Below are positions 48,021 to 59,539 of a stretch of 64,000 bases of DNA, in pieces. The stretch comes from Arctopsyche grandis (lineage: Eukaryota > Arthropoda > Insecta > Trichoptera > Hydropsychidae): NCBI RefSeq assembly GCF_051622035.1, contig NC_135358.1, forward strand, positions 11,538,001 to 11,602,000, in the 5' to 3' direction. The position numbers were made by a program, and so were the translations under genes. The notes below the pieces were generated by a model. The model saw nothing but the letters and a program-made list of their open reading frames with translations. It was not told the DNA's origin and searched no databases. Position 1 is the stretch's first letter. The number at the start of each line of letters is the position of its first letter.

Positions 48021-48354
48021 TATTGTATTGTAGGAATATATGTATACTAGTGAATAGCCCGATGGAATATCATCGCATGGGTATAAAATTATTATATACC
48101 CGTATAAAACTAAAAAAAAAATCCGGAACCGGAACCGTTATTTTCGTAGACTCTCATAGATAGTTTTCAATTCTTTATTTTTAATAATTTTCAATTCTTA
48201 AAGTTAACGTTAACAAAATGTTAATTAAAGTTAATAAAATGTAATATTTTCCGATTATACACAAACGGTCATTGACCTCGTAACGTTGAATATTATTATT
48301 ACACATAACAAATTACGTGCGTATACATACATATGACGTGTATTTACAACACGT

Positions 48355-48840
48355 ATTCTGGGCGAGGATATGGCGTGCGGTGCGGGCTCGTGAGAACATT
48401 TCGTTTGGATCGGAGGGTCCGAGGTTCGATTCCCGGCACCCGCGGTGAATGAAATCAATTTTTTTCTCGAATATCGTCAAAATATAAATAATTTAAATTT
48501 AATTAGAAATAAATCTATAAAAAAAATGGTTCAAAACCTCGCTAAATGAAATTATTAAAATTGCGTATTTTTATATGGCGAGAAGGAATATTTCAATTCA
48601 TGTTTAAAAAAAAGGCGAAATGAAGAATTGGATTTGGCGTGATATACGTGACCATTAGCTCAATTTAGACCTATATTTCCGGCTATTTGGGGTGATCGGT
48701 TCGAGTCGCGACAAAGTCGTCTCTTCGAAAAATGAATTTATCGATTTTATCGATTCGTTCATTATGTTCGGCGAGAGTTAGGACACACACACACCCACAC
48801 ACACACACAGATTACCGTCTTTATATATAAGATATAGGTA
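48355..48840 (+). mobile_element. Second tRNA-related SINE-like element
   Basis: The head reads GGATATGGCGTGCGGTGCGG and ends with GTCCGAGGTTCGATTCCCGG, a good RNA polymerase III box B. A further box-B-like GGTTCGAGTCGCGAC occurs at about 48700. The element ends with a (CA)n run and TTTATATATAAGATA. The head sequence and body differ from the main SINE family. The predicted cloverleaf is poor, so it is not a tRNA gene. Confidence 0.6.
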
Positions 48841-49034
48841 CAGTTGAGTTCAAATAAATAAATAAATATAATATATTAATATATATATATATGTATATGT
48901 ACATTGAATATTATATTTATTTATGTAATATGGGAAACTCACACAAGACAAATTTTATTTTCGGCTTTCGGATTTTTTTCAATGTTTTTTATTACTAAAT
49001 ATCACCGTAAATATTATAAATATAGCACACTTTT

Positions 49035-49165
49035 TCTTCTGAAACAAAAAAACGTGAATAATTATCGATTCTGAGTTCGAATCAGTCAAATCTCGATTTA
49101 GAAGTTTCGCATGATCTCAAAGCTTCATCTATTGGTACTATGTACATATGTATGTATGTTGTAGT
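49035..49165 (+). repeat. Fragment of the CACTTCCGGTT repeat (3' end only)
   Basis: ATCGATTCTGAGTTCGAATC, TCAAATCTCG, TTTCGCATGATC and TTCATCTATTGGTACTATGT match the 3' end of the element at 46546-48020. Confidence 0.7.
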
Positions 49166-49649
49166 TAGTTTTTCAAAACCAAATAAATAAATACAAACTC
49201 ATTGTACCATATTCGCTATGTGTATTATATAATATTAAAATTAATTCTTGAATAAAACGTATACATATGAAGCATATAAATATATATTTATTTTAATATA
49301 CATAAATACGTATGAAGCATAATGTGGCCAATGTGATTGCAGTATATCGCTGAATGAATTATTTTGTTGAATAAATATTTGAGGATTCAAAATATTAGTA
49401 AAAGAACGGATCAATTAATCATCGTAAAAATCAATTTAATTACATTATTTAATGATTTTTTTTATTTAACGAAAAAGCAGCCACAAAATGCAACCCAAAA
49501 TCTTCATGACAAAAACAATCGTGTGGGAGTATTTTTTTGTAAAATGTCGGGAGATTTTGCCAATCGTAAAAACATTCTGGGGCTGGAAGCAGTAGTTACA
49601 ACGTATCAGTCAGTGGTTGAGGTTTCCGTTGTATGGTCAATAGTAGAAT

Positions 49650-52414
49650 TTATAGATGCATCAGTGGTTCAGGTTTCGGATTTATCTCCGAAGTAAGAGT
49701 GTCCATGCACTCTTCGATATCGGGTGTTTCAATTTTTATTGAGTGAATTGCTAAAAATCCTTCCTTGGGATCAAGTGCTTCGCAATTTATTTGCAGCTGA
49801 AGTTAAAAATAAAAAAAAACCATATCAAGATATGTATATACATAAAACAATTTTTTTCAACAATAGTAAGTTAATAGTAGTTCTTAAAAAAACAGTAAAA
49901 ATTCATGCCAGTAAATAATGACACTATAGTATTTAAATTATTATTTTAATTACTTACCACAATATCACCATCGTATGAAAATTTCATTTCATTTTCCCTC
50001 CATACTTTATCTCCAATTAATGTGACTGGTCTTGTTACGAGAGGGGTAGTGGGATTTGAGGGATCCAATCCAAAAATGAACAGGTTCACACTTTGACTAT
50101 TAATAGTTGATAAGTATGCTGTTAATATCAACCGAGAGTTCTTGGTTACGCTTAAAATCTCAGACATCCGTTGACAGTTGAGACTATTCCTCACCGTTGT
50201 CATATAATAGCCTTTAGAGCCACCACTAGGTCCTGTGAATGTGTCATTATACGCCTGGATTTCAAACTTCGACATAGTACCACCAACAAATAAGCATTCA
50301 GTATTAAATTGACCCAACGTCCCGTCATTGAAATCTTCTTCGATACAATATAGTCCGATTGGATCTTCGGTAGTAGAATCTATAGATGCTTCCGTGGTTG
50401 AGATTTCAGATGTATCTTCAGTGGTCGAAGTAGTAGAGACCATACACTCTTCGATATCGGGTGTTTCAATTTTTATTGAGTGAATCGCTAAAAATCCTTC
50501 CTTGGGATCGAGTACTTCGCAATTTATTTGCAGCTGAATTTAAAAATAAAATAAAATAAAATGAATGCGAGTAAATAATAACACTATAGTATTTCAAATT
50601 ATTATTTTAATTACTTACCACAATATCACCATCGTATGAAAATTTCATTTCATTTTCCCTCCATACTTTATCTCCAATTAATGTGACTGGTCTTGCTACG
50701 AGAGGGTTAGTGGGATTTGAGGGATCCAATCCAAAAATGAACAGGGTCACATTTAGACTATTAATAGTTGATAAGTATGCTGTTAATATCAACCGAGAGT
50801 TCTTGGTTACACTTAAAATCTCAGACATCCGTTGACAGTTGGGACTATTCCTCACCGGTGTCATATAATAGCCGTTAGAGCCACCACTAGGTCCTGTGAA
50901 TGTGTCATTATACGCCTGGATTTCAAACTTCGACATAGTACCACCAACAAATAAGCATTCAGTATTAAATTGACCCAACGTCCCGTCATTGAAATCTTCT
51001 TCGATACAATATAGTCCGATTGGAGCTTCGGTAGTAGAATCTATATAAGCTTCCGTGGTTGAGATTTCAGATGTATCTTCAGTGGTCGAAGTAGTAGAGT
51101 CCATACACTCTTCGATATCGGGTGTTTCAATTTTTATTGAGTGAATCGCTAAAAATCCTCCCTTGGGATCGAGTACTTCGCAATTTATTTGCAGCTGAAT
51201 TTAAAAATAAAATAAAATAAAATGAATGCGAGTAAATAATAACACTATAGTATTTCAAATTATTATTTTAATTACTTACCACAATATCACCATCGTATGA
51301 AAATTTCATTTCATTTTCCCTCCATACTTTATCTCCAATTAATGTGACTGGTCTTGCTACGAGAGGGTTAGTGGGATTTGAGGGATCCAATCCAAAAATG
51401 AACAGGGTCACATTTAGACTATTAATAGTTGATAAGTATGCTGTTAATATCAACCGAGAGTTCTTGGTTACACTTAAAATCTCAGACATCCGTTGACAGT
51501 TGGGACTATTCCTCACCGGTGTCATATAATAGCCGTTAGAGCCACCACTAGGTCCTGTGAATGTGTCATTATACGCCTGGATTTCAAACTTCGACATAGT
51601 ACCACCAACAAATAAGCATTCAGTATTAAATTGACCCAACGTCCCGTCATTGAAATCTTCTTCGATACAATATAGTCCGATTGGATCTTCGGTAGTAGAA
51701 TCTATATATGCTTCCGTGGTTGAGATTTCAGATGTATCTTCAGTGGTCGAAGTAGTAGAGTCCATACACTCTTCGATATCGGGTGTTTCAATTTTTATTG
51801 AGTGAATCGCTAAAAATCCTCCCTTGGGATCGAGTACTTCGCAATTTATTTGCAGCTGAATTTAAAAATAAAATAAAATAAAATGAATGCGAGTAAATAA
51901 TAACACTATAGTATTTCAAATTATTATTTTAATTACTTACCACAATATCACCATCGTATGAAAATTTCATTTCATTTTCCCTCCATACTTTATCTCCAAT
52001 TAATGTGATTGGTCTTGTTACGAGAGGGGTAGTGGGATTCGAGGGATCCAATCCAAAAATGAACAGGGTCACATTTTGACTATCAATAGTTGATAAGTAT
52101 GCTGTTAATATCAATCGAGAGTTCTTGGTTACACTTAAAATCTCAGACATTCGTTGACAGTTGGGACTATTCCTCACCGTTGTCATATAATAGCCGTTAG
52201 AGCCACCACTAGGTCCTGTGAATGTGTCATTATACGCCTGGATTTCAAACTTCGACATAGTACCACCAACAAATAAGCATTCAGAATTAAATTGACCCAA
52301 CGTCCCGTCATTGAAATCTTCTTCAATGCAATATAATTCATCACCAGTGACGTTTCCAACAAAACACAAACTAATTAGACACAACGTATGGATAAGTCCC
52401 TTATAGAAAACCAT
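49650..52414 (-). CDS. Four-domain MAM-like protein built by tandem exon duplication, anchor lost (locus G)
   Basis: Exons 52414-51941, 51855-51280, 51194-50619, 50533-49958 and 49796-49650 are all joined in phase 0 (GTG-GTAAGT donors, CAG-CTGCAA acceptors), giving 782 residues. Exon 1 has the signal peptide MVFYKGLIHTLCLISLCFVG. Exons 2-4 are 192-codon units. Each finishes one MAM-like domain (GFLAIHSIKIETPDIEEC), adds a short Thr/Ser linker (STTSTTEDTSEISTTEA) and starts the next domain (CIEEDFNDGTLGQFNTEC ... GDIV). Units 2 and 3 differ by about one residue. The last exon ends after GFLAIHS... with MDTLTSEINPKPEPLMHL. Compared with locus F, a small deletion here shifts the frame, so the long stalk and the transmembrane helix are not encoded. 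As read, the product would be secreted. It may instead be a decaying gene. Alternative: separate short transcripts per unit, but units 2-4 have no signal peptide of their own. Confidence 0.8.
49958..51940 (-). repeat. Three tandem 661-bp exon+intron units
   Basis: The period is exactly 661 (576 exon plus 85 intron). The unit ends at 51280, 50619 and 49958. The 85-base introns are almost identical among units and identical in design to the intron of locus F (GAATTTAAAAATAAAATAAA near the acceptor). The extreme similarity points to very recent unequal crossing-over or ongoing gene conversion. Confidence 0.93.
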
Positions 52415-53267
52415 TGCGGCGAGTTGTTAGCTTCTGATCACAGTGAATTAATGACTGATCAAACGTTGATGTAACAATATAATAATACATATATGTTCAT
52501 ATGGGGAGATAGGTGTTGTGTCAACTAATCAGATCAGATAGCACTAGCCCACATATGTATGTACATATCAAAATATCGGATACGTTGTCAGAATGTTGTA
52601 AATATTGAATAAATGAAATGAAAGTATTAAAATGAAAGTATTATTATATTATTATTATTATTGAAATGAAAGTATTATTATAGCACAAACGAGCCAAACG
52701 TTGTGAGTCAGCGAATGAAGATCTATTTATTAATAAATGAAAGTGCATTTATAAATATGCATTCGGAATTATTGTCATGAAATATGACATATATTTTAAT
52801 AATACGCCTTTTTTATATCTAACATTCTATATACAACGCGTCTAAAGTGTAAAGAGAAGATACATATGTATATTCATTCGTACATACATATGTGTGTAGA
52901 CTTTTAATCAGGCATTTCTCTGATAAAAATAGCTAAGTAACTGCTGTTGACATCGAATTTCGGTTGAAAACTCAATTTTAACTATTTTCGAATATCCCTA
53001 TTGCGTGTTTTAAAAGTATTCACCACAGCAACTCATTAGAAAGAAAGTACGCATGATAATTACAATTGAGCTAGTAAATAAATGATCATCCCAACCAAAT
53101 TAGTATGTCATTCATTTGGGCCACTGGATGTACAGCAATTTATATACATTGTTATGTAGTGTACTCTTACTCTTTATTCCCGCTTGTTGTTTATCTTGAT
53201 TGTTTGAGCGCACGCTTAATTGATATTTTCCTTTAATGTTATTTATGAGACTTTCAAAATCTTTATT

Positions 53268-53560
53268 GCTTTAGCTGCATTCTTCTCACGAATTGTGTTT
53301 CCCTTAAATATCATTATCCCTCTTAATCTGCACAACGAATTGTGTGTATCTACCCAACCATTTCTCGATGCACTCGAGGGATACATATGCAAACACTAAA
53401 TCTTAAAATATTGTTTTTAATTAACTTTATTGCTTTTCAATATTTTTCTCACGAATTGTGTTTCCTTCAAAATCCCTTTTAATCTGTGTGAGTAATTGTG
53501 TGTATCCACGAAACCATTTCTCGATACACTCAAGGGATACATATTTCAAATACTAAAACT
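53268..53560. repeat. Two tandem units of about 160 bp
   Basis: TTCTCACGAATTGTGTTTCC, TTTTAATCTG, AATTGTGTGTATC, CCATTTCTCGATRCACTC and AGGGATACATAT recur in the same order at 53283-53400 and 53448-53550. The second unit runs on into a block shared with 22746-23125 (to about 53815). It is probably part of an unclassified transposon inserted after the segmental duplication. Confidence 0.7.
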
Positions 53561-54929
53561 TGGCACTGATAATCACCAGTTGTTTTACCAAACTGTATTT
53601 GTTCGAAATTGTTACCCTTATTGAATATATATTATTATATATACTCATGTTAAATATGTTGAAGACCACTTGTGGTAACACTTTGAGACTAGTAAATTGT
53701 AATACAAACTTGTACATTAATCTCGTGTATACTTACTGCTATTTAAAGAATATAACAATCTGATAAAATCTGTGACTATAACATTTTTACACCATCTCCT
53801 ACTCGTCCCCGTAACAACATATGTATGTACATATGTTCCAGTCCAATGTTTGACTTTGTTTCGTTCAGGAATATACTAGTTTGTATATACAAAAGCTATT
53901 GGATTCAGTTTAAGCGCAATCAGTCAATCTTCAAATAGACCGGTTGTCGCATGAAGCTTTTAAATGTCAAAATTTATGTAAAAGCTATCAAAACCTGTGA
54001 AACACCAAGTATTTTAAATGGAAATCTTATAGAAACCACATTACAACTTTGCTATGATTCTCGTTTCCACTAATATTGAAAATATTGCAACCCATTATAA
54101 GCATATACATGTATGTATGTACATAGAGAATGGGACAAACAATTAAGAATACTTAAATTTATGCCTAATATTGTGTGCATGAACAAACTAGTTCTTTAGT
54201 CAATTTGTTATTTTTTGTATGTACCTATACATTAAAACTGGCCATATTGGTGCGTGTATGTTCATAATTGAACGAAATGTACCCTTGGATTGTAACATAT
54301 GTGTATATATAATATATAACCGAAAAAAAATTGATTAATACAAATTGCCATGTCAAAGTGATTACTAATATGTAGATACTTTCACAGAATATTATAAATT
54401 TGCTCAATTCTATGATAAATCAATGGGATTATTAGGTACATACATATATAATATGCTTAAGAATCCTTATAAGTAGGCAAATTAATCTACTACTTAAATG
54501 AAAATTTAAGTGCACATACACAAACAGACATTTCCAAAGTTGAACGATAACAAAAAGTTAAAACCTGAACCGAGGGTAATTAGACTGTAATTAAAAGTGA
54601 ATGGAGCACTTGAGCGGTTAGAGTTCAGTTAGGCTTAATATGTTTTATGTTCTCAGATAAAGGAGGGTAACGCTGAATTTTAAATTTGCATTAAAATATT
54701 AGTTATAATACATCTGTACTTACATTGAATCATCCGAAATGAATTCTCTCACAATTGCTCATCGTGAAAAAAATGATATTCCAATTTCGATGAAACTACT
54801 GTCAACACGTAACCACTTCTGTACATAACAATCTTATCTAAAAAATGCAATGTGAAAAATTTACTAGGAATTGTTTTCGGTTATTCAATTATCACCTAAG
54901 TATTTATATACAGACATATCTGCATTGTG

Positions 54930-55290
54930 TAGGTTATCGGCGAATATTTTAACTTATTTGTCTGGTAGCCTGCGCTCATCATTATTTTCATAATTGAATG
55001 TGATGTATGAGTGGAATTTTGATCATCTCTCTTCCATTTGGACCTCGCAGGGATATTTTATTTGGGGCTTGTTCTTATATCTATATTGTTGCTAGCCATA
55101 TATGCAAGACTTTCCTTAATTTTTATTTTATTATTTGAAATTTTTTCTTTATCTACTCTTTATCTGTATTTTTGTCTGTGTATGTATATATGTATATATT
55201 TTTATTTTTCTCATCTCTCTGTATTTACAGGAGTCCCTAATGCGCCACAACGGTCCAAATTTGAACTAAAATTAATTAATTAATTAATTA
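54930..55290. mobile_element. Retrotransposon tail insertion
   Basis: Lies between CAGACATATCT and TTAATTTCACCTATGAG, which are adjacent in the other segmental-duplication copy (about 46420-46455). It contains CAGGAGTCCCTAATGCGCCA followed by CAACGGTCCAAATTTGAAC, the tail block also seen at 22.3, 58.9 and 59.3 kb, and ends in (TTAA)n. No coding frame was recognised. Confidence 0.65.
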
Positions 55291-55398
55291 ATTAATTTCA
55301 CCTATGAGAATAATGTATCTCACTTATGTGAAATTGATTTGATGTTAATTATTGGTCGAAATGAATGATATCCTAAATTGAGATATTAATAAAAAAAA

Positions 55399-56977
55399 AC
55401 TATTTTATCGGGCTTGTTTAATATACTTGTATTATAACGTATGCACGCGCACGCGAGATGATTCAATTTGAGCCATGTCGTTAATGGCATCCATTCATTT
55501 TGTCCGGATTTGATTAAGTCGATCCGCCCGCAAACCGGAAATTGCACATTTTAGCCGGATTCAAATGAAAACTGTACCTATAAAATTATTTCACAAATGA
55601 AAAAACAAAAACTGTGTAACAGAAAGTAAAATTCTAGTTTAGAAATTAGTAAAGTTTCAATATGCCTTCTGAAGTACAAGAATAATGAAACGATAATTTG
55701 ATGGGTATCTATATGTATGTATGAGACTCCGATAAGACGTAACTATCTTTACATAGATCAATCTGCTAACAGAGCCGGATTTAGAAGAGAAGCCCTAGCT
55801 ATTCCACTTGTGGGACACCTCCAATTTACTAGTACATGAAAGTGCAAAAGTTCATCTGAATGTTTTAGGCCAACATCAATGTCAATAACAGATCTGATTT
55901 CGAAATGATTTTATTGAACTTGTAGAAATGGCCTAGAAATGAAGCATAAACACTGATTCTAATTCTTCTATTTTCTTGAAACTATTGTTAGCTTTAAGCC
56001 TATGTAGTAGTATTACCCTTCAAATTAGCATCAGAGTAAAGGTGACTGCGGCATCAATGATAGCACTATAACTTTTCAAAATAGCTTGTGCTTTCACCCT
56101 TGATAATATATTTTAGCTGAAGGCCTCCTGGATTTTGAGGCCCTAGGCTTCAGTCTAGTTAGCTTATACGTAAATCTGATCTCTGATTCACGATATTTGA
56201 ATGATATTTTGAAAAAAATTAAATAAAGCTAAATTTTCTGGTTCATTGCTTCATATTATAACTAGTAGCCTGTGTGCACATATTAGTGCACTCGGATCAA
56301 CGGAATTAATAATTTATTAATTTAAAATTTAATTAATTTTTTTGAAAAAAAAATCTTTTGTTTTTATTGGCTGAGTGAGTAATTCATAAACACTCACCAA
56401 GCTTCATCTCTTTGAAACGATATACGATTCCAAGGGGAGAAATAGAGACGGAATACTGAAACATCAATACGCACATTACACGCACTTTATACGCACGCAC
56501 GCACGCATCAGATAATTATTATATACCATTTATTGAAAGGTTTTTTTTTATATAATACCTACTAGTTTGTCACGACGATGCAGCCGATTGCTAGGGCTGT
56601 CAGATTTCTTGCTAATCAAACCAGAGGGACAATCCCTCCCCTCCTCCCGAAAAAAGATTAGACATTAAAAATTATTACCTCAACAATAACTTTTTAGTTT
56701 ATATTAAATAATATACTTTATGATTTTATTAATATTAATTATTTATTAATAAGAACAAATGCAGGAAAATTATGAAATAATATTTTATAAATTTTAAACA
56801 TATTAACAACCATTATAATTGCATATAATTAAATATTTGTGGCGAGATTTGGTTGACACGCGTAGGAAATGAAAAAAGAGCGTATGTTGCAAACAGCGTT
56901 CATTCCGTGACTGTGTTAGATGGAGCTTTATAAATGTAAGAAAATTATCGATTCACGATGAATTGATGAATGGGTTT
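55399..56977. other. Intergenic DNA, no gene seen
   Basis: Mixed AT-rich sequence. A GC-richer patch at about 55440-55560 contains CGCACGCGAGATG and GATCCGCCCGCAAACCGG. A (GCAC)n-like ACGCACGCACGCACGCA run lies near 56488. Nothing coding was recognised. Confidence 0.4.
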
Positions 56978-57373
56978 GGTGCATCCGCTCTAAAATCGCC
57001 AGCCAAAGAACGACAGATTAACTGAACGGCAGCTTTAAACGTAATTCTCGTTTTCTCGAATGATAGATTGCACATCAGATGACGAGTAACCTTTCGATGT
57101 GCACAGATGCAATTATTAATATTAAGTTGGATCTTTCTGGCGAGTTTAATAAGGCCAGATTCGGAACTTATCGAATCTTGCCTTATTAAACTCGCCTGAA
57201 AGATCCAACTCAATTTTAATAATTACCATTTTAATAATTGCATCTGTGCACATCGAAAGGTTACCCGTCATCTGATGTGCAATTTATCATTCGAGAAGAC
57301 GAGAATTGCATTTAAAGCAGCCGTCCGTTAATCTTTCTTTCAATTTGTCTGGCGATTTTAGAGCGGATGCACC
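56978..57373. repeat. Large foldback (hairpin) of about 190-bp arms
   Basis: Left arm 56978-57163 and right arm 57172-57373 are inverted copies separated by only 8 bases (GAACTTAT). The arms agree at roughly nine of ten positions, with one insertion of about 15 bases in the right arm (ACCATTTTAATA region). The sequence is unique within the window and is not low-complexity. It could be a foldback transposon or MITE, or the template of a long hairpin RNA. No flanking duplication was identified. Confidence 0.9.
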
Positions 57374-57960
57374 GCATCCAAAGTGGGTTCTATCGAAATT
57401 ATATATCAGATGCTTACACATTTTTAAATTCCAAAATAAAAGTTGGTAGGTATCTAAAATTCCGAGACTGTGACAATTCCGATTAACCGGGACGTCTGAG
57501 AACTTGACCGATTGCCCAATCAGTTGACCGACTGTAAAAATTTTGGAATTGAAGTAAAATTGATGACAGAACATAAGAAATACATTTTCTTGGGAGTAGA
57601 AAGTGTCTTCCTAAGAAGATAAGTGTGAAAAAAAATCGTTAATAGGATAACATAAATTTTCAAGCCAAATTATATACTTTTTAGCTCTCTTCGACGTTTA
57701 ATAATAATGCATGAAAAGGATTATCTCAATAAATAAAGCATTAATTTTATGTGTACGTATCTAAGAAAAAAGAAAATAAAGAAAAAAGTTTTCCATCCGT
57801 CTTTTAATTTTATTATTAATTGAATGCTTGCTAGACTACGCTCGCAGATAAAAATTTACGATTATTTTTAATAATAAAAACCAGCGGTTGTAAATCAACG
57901 TTTCGCAGTCGCATTTAATTAAAGCGAACGCCTCTTTCACCCTAATAAATTTTCAGTCGG
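57374..57960. other. Intergenic DNA, no gene seen
   Basis: Follows the foldback. Open frames are short and match nothing known. AT-rich from 57590. Confidence 0.4.
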
Positions 57961-58400
57961 TCGGGGGGGGGGGGGGGATGGAAACGTTTCCCAGAAGAGA
58001 TCTGGGTACTGAACGACTCCCTCTCTTCCCCTCGGTAACGTAAAAAGAAAACATGCAATCAGCATCTGAAGACTTAGAAAATGATCCTCGTCGGCGTATT
58101 TTTCTTTTTTTTTGGTCCGTAGAAAATAGACAGAAGTATATAATAGGCGGCGCATTCCGAGTGCATTTTTTCAGGTGTTTTTACGGTAGATGTGTCCCGT
58201 TTCGGAGACGGTGAACCTGGAGCAAGGCGTCGTCCCGCACTGATCTCATTAGCAGTTTGCATACAAAAGGGCCTCATAAGGTCGCGACGCTTGGCTAGAG
58301 AGCACCCGCGGGAACCACAGATTGGCGATCGTTGGATTTTATCATAATTTTCAGCGCGGCGCAACGCGGTGTGTCGATTCAGCTACGTAGATGCCAGTGT
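57961..58400. other. GC-richer unique island beginning with a G-run
   Basis: Starts with GGTCGGGGGGGGGGGGGGAT (a run of 14 G at 57963-57976) and continues for about 400 bases of complex, GC-richer sequence with no recognised transposon or protein. Overlapping open frames of 72 and 96 codons on the minus strand have no motif. Candidate conserved non-coding or promoter-like element. Confidence 0.35.
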
Positions 58401-58874
58401 TCACCAACATTTTTACTAGATTAACTCGCATCTCCTCTGGAGAGCTGGACTCACCATTATGTCTGTGCACCATTTTTATGTTGTAATAGATTATGGCCAA
58501 ACAAAATGAGCTCCAATTTAACGTTTGTTTTTTTTTTATTATTCAAATATTACATTTAAAACCATACTTAATTTTAAAACATTTCATCACAATTGAAAGC
58601 TAATCTTATTCAAATATCTCATAAATCTTATATATAAAACAGACACCGTTCATTGTGTGTGTGTGTGTAATTCGTTTCTGATTGGCTGTCGTTAAATATT
58701 CAAAAAAAATTAATAAAAGAAAAACACATGAATATTTACTATTAGATTTAGGGGAATATATAATTGAACTTTATTTTGGATACTATTCACTACATGGAAC
58801 TTCAATTCGACTAGTTTACACTTAAAATCAGTTAATTGGTACAACTTAACTTTATTTCGAATACTTTTAAATTG

Positions 58875-59190
58875 AAAATTTATTTATTTATTTAAATGTT
58901 GAACCTTTGTGGCATTACAGGAATTCCTAATGCGCCACAATGGTCAAAAATGTAACAGAAAAGAAACAAAATAATAACTATAGAAATTAGAGATGACAAA
59001 AATAGAAATATATACATATGTACAAATAAAAATACATTTAACACGATCATAAAAAACAATAAAGCATGATAATATTAGAAATAGACACTATAGCATAGAT
59101 AAATAAATAATAATATAGATAAATAGAAATAGAAAATAGATACTATTCACCTTAACCTTAATTCCGATACTTTCCACTTTAAATAGGATA
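58875..59190. repeat. Retrotransposon 3'-tail family (copy 3)
   Basis: ATTTATTTATTTAAATGTTG, AACCTTTGTGGCATTACAGG and AATTCCTAATGCGCCACAAT, then GGTCAAAAATGTAACAGAAA. Closely related to 22314. A shorter copy lies at 59328-59395. The preceding 58401-58874 contains a GTGTGTGTGTGTG run and no gene. Confidence 0.7.
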
Positions 59191-59539
59191 CTTCGAACTT
59201 TAAATTTAGATAATTTTTTCATAGTATCATGAACTATTCATTCAAAAATTTTCAGTTGGAAATTAAATGTTTTAAGATATTTTTGGACAAAGATTATATA
59301 GTTTTATGTTTAAAACTGAGTTATTAATTTAAGTTTGGACCATTTTGGCATTACAGGATTCTCTAATGCACCACAATTTTCGAAAATATAACAAAGTTAT
59401 TAAGGGTCATTAGAAAATATATAGTTGTTTTAAAGACTATTTTTATTTTTACATTACAAATACCGAGTAAAGCCGGGTGATCTATAAAATAACTTCTTTG
59501 TATATACATATACCGATAAATGTTGGTTTATTATTAAAA

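Larger units (their letters stand above)
49690..55398. repeat. Segmental duplication, copy 2 (partner 44100-46545)
   Basis: Carries locus G and its upstream region in the same order as copy 1, expanded by the tandem exon units and by insertions at about 53.1-54.2 kb and 54.93-55.29 kb. The end of homology is the A-run after TTGAGATATTAATAAAAA at about 55398, corresponding to about 46545 in copy 1. Confidence 0.8.

Noticed and set aside
48361-48445. Possible tRNA gene (good box B)
   Set aside because: Acceptor and T stems do not pair convincingly and the sequence continues into a body and a CA-rich tail, so a tRNA-derived SINE is more likely.
49946-52414. Four separate single-domain genes or a CRISPR-like repeat array
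   Set aside because: Only the first unit has a signal peptide, all splice sites are phase 0, and the units are exon+intron copies; repeats of 661 bp are not CRISPR.
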